Below, one piece after another: positions 7,552-14,178 of a stretch of DNA of 18,107 nucleotides. Origin of the DNA: DATDRS01 sp035291605 (GTDB lineage: Bacteria > Chloroflexota > Anaerolineae > Anaerolineales > UBA6663); contig DATDRS010000222.1 of the NCBI GenBank assembly GCA_035291605.1, forward strand, positions 1-18,107, given 5' to 3'. Position 1 is the first letter of the stretch. Each line of letters opens with the position of its first letter. The translations under genes and the position numbers were made by a program. Below the pieces are notes generated by a model, which was given only the letters and a program-made list of their open reading frames with translations, was not told the DNA's origin and did no database searches.

Positions 7552-8481
7552 ATGTGTGGTATTGGCGGGATTAAGCTGACAGAGCCTGGCCCCATCGGCG
7601 AAGAGTTGGTGCGGATGATGACGGCCTTGCGCCATCGCGGCACGGACTCGACCGGGTTCGCCCTCTACGGGCCGTGGCGCGAGGATCGGCTGATTGCCCG
7701 CCTTCGGGTGGCGGAACGCGAAATACTGGACGCAACTTTGAAGGCGATTGAGGGCGAGTTACAGAAGGCGGGAGGCCGGTTCCTCGGCCCGCCCACATGG
7801 GACAGCGCCGAGCGCGCCAAAGATGCGTTCGTCCGGCTGGAGGTGACGCCGAATGTAGATGTGGAGCGCGTGACCGCCGCGTGGATTGCCCTGGGCGGCG
7901 TCGAGGTCCACTCCTTTGGCCACTCGCTGGAGATCATCAAAGACGTGGGCGATGCGCTCACAGTGGCCGAGCGGCACGGCATCCGCCGGTTCGTCGGCAC
8001 ACACGGCCTGGGCCACTGTCGCCTCGCCACCGAGACCGACGTGGACGTGGCGCACGGTCACCCGTTTTGGGCGCGGCCGTTCCCGGACGTGTCCATCGTC
8101 CACAATGGGCAGATCACTAACTACTACAAGTCGCGCCGCCTGTTGGAGCAGAGCGGTTACCAATTTTCCAGCGACAACGATTCTGAACTGATCTCCGTCC
8201 TTCTCGCCGACCAGATGAAACACGGGAAGACGTTCGAAGAAGCCCTGCGTTATTCGCTCACCGCGCTGGACGGCGTGTTCACCTATCTGCTCTCCATCCC
8301 GGAAGGCATCGGTCTTGCCAAAGACCGGTTGGCGATTAAACCCATGATTTCCGCCGAGACTAATCGAGCGGTCGTGATGGCGACCGAGGAACAGGCCATC
8401 CGGCAGGTGTTGCGCGAGGAGATCAACACGAAAAGCTATGGGCAGGGGGAAGTGGTGATTTGGGCCAGGCAGGACGGGTAA
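7552..8481 (+). CDS. Class II glutamine amidotransferase subunit, set 2 (GlxB/MgsA-like)
   Basis: A 309-residue paralogue of the protein coded at 4479. It starts MCGIGGIK with Cys2 as nucleophile, and has RHRGTDSTG, GHCRLATET, HGHPF, VHNGQITNYYKSRRLLE, NDSELIS and DGVFTYL. Between residues 40 and 150 it differs strongly from the first copy, which suggests an old duplication or separate acquisition rather than a recent tandem copy. The GGGAGG site is 6 bases before the ATG. As in set 1, it should feed ammonia or a glutamyl group to the FMN subunit. Having all three subunits twice in one operon implies two different reactions. Confidence 0.9.
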   Translation: MCGIGGIKLTEPGPIGEELVRMMTALRHRGTDSTGFALYGPWREDRLIARLRVAEREILDATLKAIEGELQKAGGRFLGPPTWDSAERAKDAFVRLEVTPNVDVERVTAAWIALGGVEVHSFGHSLEIIKDVGDALTVAERHGIRRFVGTHGLGHCRLATETDVDVAHGHPFWARPFPDVSIVHNGQITNYYKSRRLLEQSGYQFSSDNDSELISVLLADQMKHGKTFEEALRYSLTALDGVFTYLLSIPEGIGLAKDRLAIKPMISAETNRAVVMATEEQAIRQVLREEINTKSYGQGEVVIWARQDG

Positions 8482-8483
8482 GG

Positions 8484-8497
8484 CCTCAGGTGTGAGG
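8484..8497 (+). promoter_or_regulatory. Small hairpin covering a ribosome binding site
   Basis: CCTCA at 8484-8488 can pair with TGAGG at 8493-8497 around a 4-base loop. The right arm includes part of the GAGGAGA site at 8494-8500 that precedes the ATG at 8505. It begins directly after the amidotransferase stop codon and could tune translation of the GXGXG subunit. The stem is short, so this may be chance. Confidence 0.3.
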
Positions 8498-8504
8498 AGA
8501 AAAG

Positions 8505-9218
8505 ATGGAAAGTGTAATGGATCAGGTCATGGCGACCGTTCTTGATGCCGACGTTCTCCCGCCGCGCTACTTGAATGAGCAGTTGAGAGAGCTGATGGCG
8601 CGAGGTGAATCGGTCGTCGTCCAAAACCCGCGCTCGCGGCACAACCTCGGCGTGGCGCTGCCGGGGCCGGGCCAGGTCACGTTCAAAGGCAGTGTGGGCT
8701 ACTACTGCGGTGGACTGAGCAATGGCGGCGTGGTGGAGATCACGGGCAACGCGGGGTGGGGCATCGGCGAATCCATGGCCAGAGGGTTGATCCGCGTGCG
8801 CGGCAGTGTGGGGCAGAGCGTCGGCGCGTCACTGCGCGGCGGCACGATTGTGGTGGAAGGAGACGCCGGCCCGCGCGCCGGAGTCGCGCAGAAGGGCGGG
8901 GTCGTCGTCGTCGGCGGCAGCATCGGGTTTCTCTCCGGCTTCATGGCCCAGCGGGGAAAGCTGATCGCATTGGGAGACGCCGCCGACGGGGTGGGGGACT
9001 CGCTCTACGAGGGGAATATCTTCGTAGCGGGACGCATTCACGGCCTGGGCATTGACGCGGTGATTGCCCGGCCGACGGCGGAAGAGGTGGACGACATCGA
9101 GGCCATCGTGGCCGAGGTTGGCTTCCCGCTGAAACCCAGGGAGTGGAAGCAGGTCATCGCGGGGCGCAAGCTCTGGTACTTTGACAAGCGGGAAGGGCAG
9201 ACATGGCTGAAAGTCTGA
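8505..9218 (+). CDS. GXGXG-domain glutamate synthase subunit, set 2 (GlxC/MgsB-like)
   Basis: A 237-residue beta-helix protein, paralogous to the one at 5372. The glycine turns are GNAGWGIGESMARG, GSVGQSVGASLRGG, GDAGPRAGVAQKGG and GSIGFLSGFMAQRG. An N-terminal extension of some 20 residues precedes the shared region (LNEQLRELMARG, then SRHNLGV, equal to ARHNIAV in copy 1). The C-terminal tail (EWKQVIAGRKLWYFDKREG) differs from copy 1. ATG 8505 follows GAGGAGA at 8494-8500; ATG 8517, four codons on, is an alternative. It overlaps the next gene by 16 bases, whereas in set 1 the 16-base overlap lies between the amidotransferase and GXGXG genes, so the junctions of the two sets are arranged differently. 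Confidence 0.9.
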   Translation: MESVMDQVMATVLDADVLPPRYLNEQLRELMARGESVVVQNPRSRHNLGVALPGPGQVTFKGSVGYYCGGLSNGGVVEITGNAGWGIGESMARGLIRVRGSVGQSVGASLRGGTIVVEGDAGPRAGVAQKGGVVVVGGSIGFLSGFMAQRGKLIALGDAADGVGDSLYEGNIFVAGRIHGLGIDAVIARPTAEEVDDIEAIVAEVGFPLKPREWKQVIAGRKLWYFDKREGQTWLKV

Positions 9219-10543
9219 ACCACAAACCATCGCAGTTGGGCCGCAGCAAGATCTGGACGCCGCACGCCATTCAAGATATTCAGGCCAAGGCAGAACTCGG
9301 TCATTATCAGATTCGCGGCTTCTCGACGTTCTTTAGCATCCCGACGCTCGATCAGTTGACGTTCTTGCCAGCCGCGCTCACGCGCCTGCCCCTGGAGGGC
9401 TACCGCGAGTTTTGCGAGACGAAGACCGTGTTGGGCGGCGGCAAACCCGATCTCGTGAGCCAGCCGCTCGAACTCGATATCCCGATCTATATCGCTTCGA
9501 TGAGTTTCGGCGCGTTGAGCCGCAACGCGAAGGTGGCGCTGGGGCTGGGCGCGTCGGCGGTGGGCACTTGCACCTCCACAGGCGAAGGCGGGATGCTGGA
9601 AGACGAGCGGCAGGCCTCGAAGAAGTTGATCTACCAGATCACGCCGAGCCGATATCAACTCGACCTCGATCACCTGCGCCGCGCCGACGCAATTGAGATC
9701 GCGGTGGGGCAGGGTGCCAAGCCCGGCACGGGCGGCGTGCTGTTGGGCGCCAAGGTGATTGACAAGGTCGTCGAGATGCGCCAGCTGCCCAAGGGCATTG
9801 ACCAGCGCTCGTCAGTCCGCCACCCTGATTTCCTCGGCGCGGACGACATGCAGATCAAGATCGCGGAGCTGCGCGACGCCACCGGCTATCGCGTGCCGAT
9901 CTTCTGCAAACTCCCCGCATGCCGCGTGGCGCAGGACGTGAAGATTGCAGCCAAGAGCGGGGTGGATGTGATCGTGATTGACGGGATGGAAGGCGGCACG
10001 GGCGCGTCGCCGGAGTTTTTGCTCGACCATACCGGCATCCCCACCCTGGCGGCTATCCCCGCCGCGCGCCGCGCGCTGGAGCAGATCGGCATGTACGGCA
10101 AAGTGTCTCTCGTGGTGTCGGGTGGTCTCAAGAGCGGGGCGGATGTGGCAAAGGCGCTGGCGTTGGGCGCGGATGCGGTCGCGTTTGGCACGGCGGCGCT
10201 CATTGCGCTCAATTGCAACGCGCCGCTATACGCAGAAGACTACGCCGCCTTAGGCACGGCGCCGGGCTATTGCTACCACTGCCACACCGGGCGCTGCCCT
10301 GTCGGCGTGGCGACGCAGGACGAAGAGCTGCAGAAACGGCTTGACCCGGAAGAGGCTGGCGAGCGGATCGCGAGTTTCCTGCGGGCGGTGACGATGGAGG
10401 CGACGATGATCGCCAAGTCGTGCGGCAAATCCGACGTGCACAACCTGGAGCCGGAAGACATGCGCGCGCTCACGCTCGAAGCCTCCGCCATGACCGGCGT
10501 GCCGCTGGTGGGCGTGGATAAAGTGGTTGCGCCGTGGGATTAG
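9203..10543 (+). CDS. FMN-binding glutamate synthase core, set 2 (GlxD/MgsC-like, no ferredoxin domain)
   Basis: A 446-residue catalytic subunit with the glutamate-synthase barrel only: IASMSFGALSRNAK, STGEGG, GQGAKPGTGG, LPKGIDQRSSVRHPD, DGMEGGTGASP, SGGLKSGADVAKALALGADAV and SDVHNLEPED. It lacks the N-terminal ferredoxin of the paralogue at 6073 and matches the length and start region of MgsC, the N-methylglutamate synthase core (from memory of the family). The Fe-S loop is Cys357-x2-Cys360-x4-Cys365 followed by PVGVATQ, with another Cys at 338 before an insertion. Because the N-methylglutamate synthase reaction needs no net reduction, this copy is the better candidate for making an N-substituted glutamate. 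Its start lies inside the GXGXG gene, so synthesis is coupled. Confidence 0.9.
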   Translation: MAESLNHKPSQLGRSKIWTPHAIQDIQAKAELGHYQIRGFSTFFSIPTLDQLTFLPAALTRLPLEGYREFCETKTVLGGGKPDLVSQPLELDIPIYIASMSFGALSRNAKVALGLGASAVGTCTSTGEGGMLEDERQASKKLIYQITPSRYQLDLDHLRRADAIEIAVGQGAKPGTGGVLLGAKVIDKVVEMRQLPKGIDQRSSVRHPDFLGADDMQIKIAELRDATGYRVPIFCKLPACRVAQDVKIAAKSGVDVIVIDGMEGGTGASPEFLLDHTGIPTLAAIPAARRALEQIGMYGKVSLVVSGGLKSGADVAKALALGADAVAFGTAALIALNCNAPLYAEDYAALGTAPGYCYHCHTGRCPVGVATQDEELQKRLDPEEAGERIASFLRAVTMEATMIAKSCGKSDVHNLEPEDMRALTLEASAMTGVPLVGVDKVVAPWD

Positions 10544-10556
10544 ACATGGTAAAGAG

Positions 10557-10835
10557 ATGACAGCTCAACGAATAAAAGGCATTGAGCGGGAAACGCCGGT
10601 CACGATCACCGTCAACGGGCAGCCGGTGCAGGCTTACGCAGGCGAGAGCGTTGCCGCCGCGCTGCTGGTCGCCGGGTGGCGCGCCTTCCGCCGCGCCGAA
10701 GCCACCGGCTCGTTGCGCGGCTTCTTCTGCGGCATGGGCATGTGCTTTGATTGCCTCGTGACCGTTGACGGCGTGGCCGTGCGAGGTTGTATGACCGAGG
10801 TGCGTGAGGGATGTGTTGTGACTGTTGATTGCTGA
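10557..10835 (+). CDS. Small [2Fe-2S] subunit, HcnA / sarcosine-oxidase-alpha-N-terminus-like
   Basis: A 92-residue ferredoxin-like protein. It has the VTITVNGQPVQAYAGESVAAAL strands and the cluster motif Cys58-x4-Cys63-x2-Cys66-x11-Cys78 (FFCGMGMCFDC then RGCMT). This is the stand-alone form of the domain found at the N-terminus of sarcosine oxidase alpha and as HcnA, opine-oxidase and hydroxyproline-dehydrogenase small subunits. It passes electrons between the flavin subunits coded by the next two genes. I chose ATG 10557; a TTG at 10527 is in frame but lies inside the preceding gene and adds a poorly conserved tail. No strong ribosome binding site is seen (AAAGAG only), so re-initiation from the gene 13 bases upstream is likely. 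Confidence 0.85.
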   Translation: MTAQRIKGIERETPVTITVNGQPVQAYAGESVAAALLVAGWRAFRRAEATGSLRGFFCGMGMCFDCLVTVDGVAVRGCMTEVREGCVVTVDC

Positions 10836-10857
10836 TTGGAGGCTTCCATCAGCAGTC
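10827..10857 (+). repeat. Hairpin spanning the stop codon of the [2Fe-2S] gene
   Basis: GATTGCTGATTGGA at 10827-10840 folds back on TCCATCAGCAGTC at 10845-10857 with one bulge and one G-U pair around a GGCT loop. The TGA stop at 10833-10835 is inside the left arm. It shares the GATTGCTGATTGG core with the hairpin at 12320-12374. Confidence 0.6.
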
Positions 10858-10885
10858 CGCACTCCGCCATGGCGAAAGGACTGGC

Positions 10886-12322
10886 GTGGTCGAAATCGTG
10901 GTAATTGGCGCCGGCCCGGCGGGAGTGTCGGCGGCGGTGACGGCCGCGCAAGCCGGGGCCAGGGTAACGTTGATTGAGGAGTATGCACGCCCAGGCGGAC
11001 AGTATTACAAGCAACCGGCTGAGTCTCTGCATGCCCGCAAACTTCCGCATTCACTCGACGATAATCTCCACCATGGCCGTGAACTGCTGGCCGGACTGAG
11101 ACATCCGAATATCGAGTTGCGCTGCAATACGCTGGTGTGGAACATCACGCCGGATCGCGTGCTGCATCTCTACGGCCCTGGAGGCGCGAGCCGGTTACAA
11201 GCGCAGAAAGTCATTATCGCCAGCGGCGCGTATGAGCGCGTTGTGCCCTTCCCCGGCTGGACTCTGCCGGGTGTGACGACGGTCGGCGCGGCGCAGTTGT
11301 TGCTCAAAGGACAGGGGCTGCTGGTTGGCCAGAAGATTCTCATTGCCGGGACGGGGCCTCTGCTGCAGTTGGCCGCCGTGCAGTTGTTCGACGCGGGCGC
11401 GGAGATCGCCGCCATTGTGGAACTGCACTCGCGCATGGAGTTTTTCAGCCACGCCGCAAAGTTGTTCGGGCAGTGGGCGAAGATTGGGCAAGGGCTGGAG
11501 AACCAAAAACGGTTGGCCGAGGGGGGCGCGCCAATCAAATTCGGTTACGCTATCGTCCGGGCGTTTGGCGAAACGCAGGTCGAGGAAGGAGTGATCGTCA
11601 AAGTGGATAGCGAGGGGCGTCCCGTCCCAGGCTCTGAAGAGTCGCTTGCGGTAGATGCTGTTTGCATCAACTTCGGCTTTGTCCCTGCGACTGAATTGAC
11701 TCGCCTGGCCGGTTGTGAGCAGCGCTTCGACCCGAACTTTCGCAGTTTTGCGACGGCGACGAACCCGGAGTGCGAAACGAGCGTGCGGGGTGTCTTCGCG
11801 GTGGGCGAGGTGCGCGGCATCGGCGGCGTGGAAGCGGCGCTGCTCGAAGGCCGGATCGCGGGGGCGGCGGCAGCGCAGCAGTTGGGTTATCGCGCCGACG
11901 GTCACGATGTTCACAAGGAGTGGCAAAAGGCGCGGGCCGCCGTCGAAGCGTTGGGCGCGATGTTCGCCGTCAAACCCGGATTGTTCGCGGCAATGCCTGA
12001 TGACGTGGTCGTGTGCCGCTGTGAGGAGGTGACGGCCGGGGCGCTCCGGGACGCAGCGCGCGCCGGGGCGCATCATCTTAACAGCCTCAAGGCGTGGAAC
12101 CGTTGCGGCATGGGACGATGCCAGGGCCGCATCTGCGGCCCGGTCGCCGCGCAGATCGTCGCCGCAGAAGCAAGGGTGAGTGTAGAGGCGGCGGGCATGT
12201 TCACAACGCGGATTCCAATCAAGCCCGTGCCGCTGAGCGTCGTCGGGGCAGTGGAAGAAGCGCGGCCCGCTGGCGCGGCAATGGAAGATCACGTGGGGTA
12301 CGGGAAGGCGATGGTGAGGTGA
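10886..12322 (+). CDS. FAD/NAD(P)-binding dehydrogenase subunit with BFD-like [2Fe-2S] domain (HcnB/opine-oxidase type)
   Basis: A 478-residue flavoprotein. The FAD-binding motif GAGPAG is at residues 8-13, followed by ARPGGQYYKQP; a second dinucleotide motif GTGP lies near 155; CINFGFVPATEL and GVFAVGEVRGIGGVEAALLEG close the FAD fold. The C-terminus has a bacterioferritin-associated-ferredoxin-like cluster site, Cys377-x-Cys379 and Cys407-x4-Cys412, plus Cys417. This order is that of HcnB, OoxA/NoxA and the central part of sarcosine oxidase alpha. It forms a heteromer with the genes on either side. GTG 10886 is the preferred start: AAGGA at 10876-10880 is 5 bases before it and the protein then begins directly at the first beta strand; an in-frame TTG at 10829 would add a tail across the upstream hairpin. 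The electron acceptor is unknown. Confidence 0.88.
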   Translation: MVEIVVIGAGPAGVSAAVTAAQAGARVTLIEEYARPGGQYYKQPAESLHARKLPHSLDDNLHHGRELLAGLRHPNIELRCNTLVWNITPDRVLHLYGPGGASRLQAQKVIIASGAYERVVPFPGWTLPGVTTVGAAQLLLKGQGLLVGQKILIAGTGPLLQLAAVQLFDAGAEIAAIVELHSRMEFFSHAAKLFGQWAKIGQGLENQKRLAEGGAPIKFGYAIVRAFGETQVEEGVIVKVDSEGRPVPGSEESLAVDAVCINFGFVPATELTRLAGCEQRFDPNFRSFATATNPECETSVRGVFAVGEVRGIGGVEAALLEGRIAGAAAAQQLGYRADGHDVHKEWQKARAAVEALGAMFAVKPGLFAAMPDDVVVCRCEEVTAGALRDAARAGAHHLNSLKAWNRCGMGRCQGRICGPVAAQIVAAEARVSVEAAGMFTTRIPIKPVPLSVVGAVEEARPAGAAMEDHVGYGKAMVR

Positions 12323-12374
12323 CGGTCGATTGTTGATTTGTGCTTGCTGACTGCCAATCAGCAATCAGCCGTCA
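12320..12374 (+). repeat. Long hairpin starting at the stop codon of the FAD subunit gene
   Basis: The 21 bases at 12320-12340 (TGACGG...GATTG.TGATT) pair with those at 12354-12374 (CCAATCA...CCGTCA) with two mismatches and two G-U pairs around a 13-base loop. The first three bases are the stop codon. The arm carries the same GATTG.TGATT core as 10827-10857, so the two are likely members of one degenerate repeat family. Confidence 0.65.
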
Positions 12375-12391
12375 ACCTTCAGCGACGAAAA

Positions 12392-14092
12392 ATGGAAACA
12401 GAGATTGTCATCGTCGGCGGCGGCATCGTCGGTTGCGCGGCGGCGTATTACTTGGCGCGGCGCGGCGCGAGCGTGATCCTGCTCGAAAAGAATGGCATCG
12501 GCAGCGGCGCGTCGGGGCGGTCGGGCGGCGGCGTGCGGCAGTCAGCGCGCGCCTCGGCGGAGCTGCCGCTGGCCAACGAGGCCGTCGCCCTCTTTCCCAC
12601 CCTCTCCGACGAACTTGGCCTCGATATTGAATACGCCCAGCGCGGCAACCTGCGGCTGGTAGAGGCGGTGGATCACATCCGCCCGATGCAGGTGGACATC
12701 ACGCGCCAGCAGAAGATGGGCCTCGACGTACACTGGGTCGGGCCGGCCGAGGTGTGTGAGATGGCCCCACCGCTCCGCCGCGAGAGCGTGTTCGGCGCGA
12801 GTTTCTGCCCCACCGACGGCCACGCGAATCCACTCAAGCTCACCACGGGTTACGCCGCGGCGGCGACTCGGGCCGGGGCGAAGATACTCGCCGGTTGCGA
12901 AGTTCGCTCCGTGCGGCAGGTCGCTTCCGGCGGGGCCGTCGTTGAGACGACTCGCGGCGAGGTGCGGGCGCGCACCGTCATCGTCGCGGCCGGCGCGCGC
13001 GCCCGCGCCCTTTGTCTCAATTTCGGTTTTGACCTGCCGCTGGCGAACATGCGCTACGAGTCGCTCGTCACCGAAGCGATGCCGCCGATGTTCCCGTATA
13101 TGTTTGGCGTCGCCAGCGCCGATTTGTTTTTCCGGCAGACACGGCATGGCAGTATTCACTTTGGCGGCGGGGTGGTGCAACCGGGCGAGGACGAGCGGAC
13201 GACGATCCAGAACGTGCAGCTGGCCGCCGAGCATATCGTTCGCCTCATTCCCGGTCTGGGGCAGGTCAATCTCGTGCGGACGTGGGGCGGGCTTGATCCA
13301 TCCACCCCCGACGGCATCCCGATCATTGACCGGCTTAACGAAAATGTTCTGATCGCCGCCGGGTTCTGCGGACATGGTTTTGCCCTCGGCCCGGTAGTTG
13401 GCCGGCATCTGGCGGAGTGGGTCACGACGGGCGAGAAACCGGCCGTGCTCGATCCGTTCCGGCGCAATCGTTTCGAGGGGCTGCTGCAAACCAAATGGAC
13501 GCCGACTGGGTCGTTTGAAGCGCTGCTTGCGACCGAGTCCACACAGGTGGTCGAGGGCAGCCGCCCCGCCCTGACCGCTGCGGCCGGGTCGGAGACCGCG
13601 GCTGGAGAAGATGGCCAGAAGTTCCTGCTCATCGACCCCGACCTCTGCACTGGCTGCCGCATGTGCGAGATGGCCTGCTCGATCCACCACACCTTCACCG
13701 CGCGGCCAACAGAAATCCGCATCCAGGTCGCCTACAAGAGCGATCATGAATTCGCGCCCGTGCCGTGCATCCACTGTGAAGAGGCTTACTGCATGGATGT
13801 ATGTCCGGTGAACGCGCTGGTGCGTGACGGGGATACCGCCGTGATCAAAGTGGTGGACGAGGAGTGCGTCGCCTGCATGTTATGCATTGACGCCTGTCCC
13901 TATGGCGGTATCGCCTATTCTGAAGAGAAGGGCGTAGTGATCAAGTGTGACTTGTGCGGCGGCGATCCGGCCTGCGCGACTTACTGCGCGCCGGGCGCGA
14001 TCCGCTTCCGCGTGATTGACGCGCCGGCGTGGGAGCGGCTGAAGACGAACGCGACGGAGTATTCGAAGCGGCTGGGACAGGGACTGAAGTAG
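12392..14092 (+). CDS. DAO-family FAD amine dehydrogenase subunit fused to a four-cluster [4Fe-4S] ferredoxin
   Basis: A 566-residue fusion. Residues 1 to about 385 are a D-amino-acid-oxidase/sarcosine-oxidase-beta/HcnC-type flavoprotein: GGGIVG at 9-14, SGASGRSGGGVRQ, a substrate-barrel region, and TPDGIPIID...GFCGHGFALGP near the C-terminal end of the FAD fold. This subunit would oxidise a C-N bond of a secondary or primary amine. A linker leads to a ferredoxin part from about 410 with four cysteine groups: 419/422/425/429, 459/462/467/471, 492/495/498/502 and 519/522/528/532. That architecture is the HycB/AorA type, usually a separate electron-transfer subunit of aldehyde oxidoreductase or formate dehydrogenase. 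ATG 12392 gives a protein starting METEIVIVGG; a TTG at 12338 would read through the hairpin. AOR follows immediately, so the fusion may link the amine dehydrogenase to AOR. Confidence 0.88.
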   Translation: METEIVIVGGGIVGCAAAYYLARRGASVILLEKNGIGSGASGRSGGGVRQSARASAELPLANEAVALFPTLSDELGLDIEYAQRGNLRLVEAVDHIRPMQVDITRQQKMGLDVHWVGPAEVCEMAPPLRRESVFGASFCPTDGHANPLKLTTGYAAAATRAGAKILAGCEVRSVRQVASGGAVVETTRGEVRARTVIVAAGARARALCLNFGFDLPLANMRYESLVTEAMPPMFPYMFGVASADLFFRQTRHGSIHFGGGVVQPGEDERTTIQNVQLAAEHIVRLIPGLGQVNLVRTWGGLDPSTPDGIPIIDRLNENVLIAAGFCGHGFALGPVVGRHLAEWVTTGEKPAVLDPFRRNRFEGLLQTKWTPTGSFEALLATESTQVVEGSRPALTAAAGSETAAGEDGQKFLLIDPDLCTGCRMCEMACSIHHTFTARPTEIRIQVAYKSDHEFAPVPCIHCEEAYCMDVCPVNALVRDGDTAVIKVVDEECVACMLCIDACPYGGIAYSEEKGVVIKCDLCGGDPACATYCAPGAIRFRVIDAPAWERLKTNATEYSKRLGQGLK

Positions 14093-14135
14093 AGACGCTC
14101 CGCCGGAGAGACGCTCCGCCGGAGCGTCTCTCCGG
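14091..14135 (+). repeat. Tandem 16-bp repeat forming a perfect 15-bp hairpin
   Basis: The unit AGAGACGCTCCGCCGG occurs twice in tandem at 14091-14106 and 14107-14122, starting one base inside the upstream TAG stop. The second unit plus the following bases form a perfect stem: 14103-14117 with 14121-14135 around a GCC loop. No T-run follows. It resembles dispersed palindromic or MITE-like intergenic repeats; a transcript-stabilising role at this boundary is possible. Confidence 0.75.
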
Positions 14136-14178
14136 TGCTGGAAGTTTGAGGCTTGTTTTTTGTGAGGTGAGCGAAACG

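Noticed and set aside
6184..7635. Long open frame on the - strand (about 480 codons)
   Set aside because: It lies opposite the glutamate-synthase core gene, has no recognisable protein features, is rich in His, Arg and Gly, and reflects high GC at third codon positions of the + strand gene.
1454..10543. Simple ammonia assimilation (GlnA plus glutamate synthase)
   Set aside because: Not excluded, but it does not explain two full triads, a GlnT/GmaS-like rather than GlnA-like ligase, the permease, the flavin dehydrogenase and the AOR in the same operon.
11195..12364. Long open frame on the - strand opposite the FAD subunit
   Set aside because: Same shadow effect; no ribosome binding site or conserved motif, and the + strand frame has clear FAD and Fe-S motifs.
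12542..13774. Long open frame on the - strand opposite the dehydrogenase-ferredoxin fusion
   Set aside because: Low-complexity Arg/Gly/His-rich translation with no family resemblance; the + strand gene explains this region fully.
10557..14092. Hydrogen cyanide synthase HcnABC
   Set aside because: The domain order matches, but the C-terminal ferredoxin fusion and the amine, glutamate-synthase and AOR context do not fit cyanide production from glycine.
1454..14092. Standard methylamine N-methylglutamate pathway
   Set aside because: No formaldehyde or tetrahydrofolate genes are seen and the dehydrogenase is of a different subunit type; AOR, a CoA ligase and PaaX point to a larger aldehyde.
14091..14135. 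CRISPR array or rho-independent terminator
   Set aside because: Only two directly adjoining units without spacers, so not CRISPR; no T-run directly follows the stem, so not a convincing terminator.
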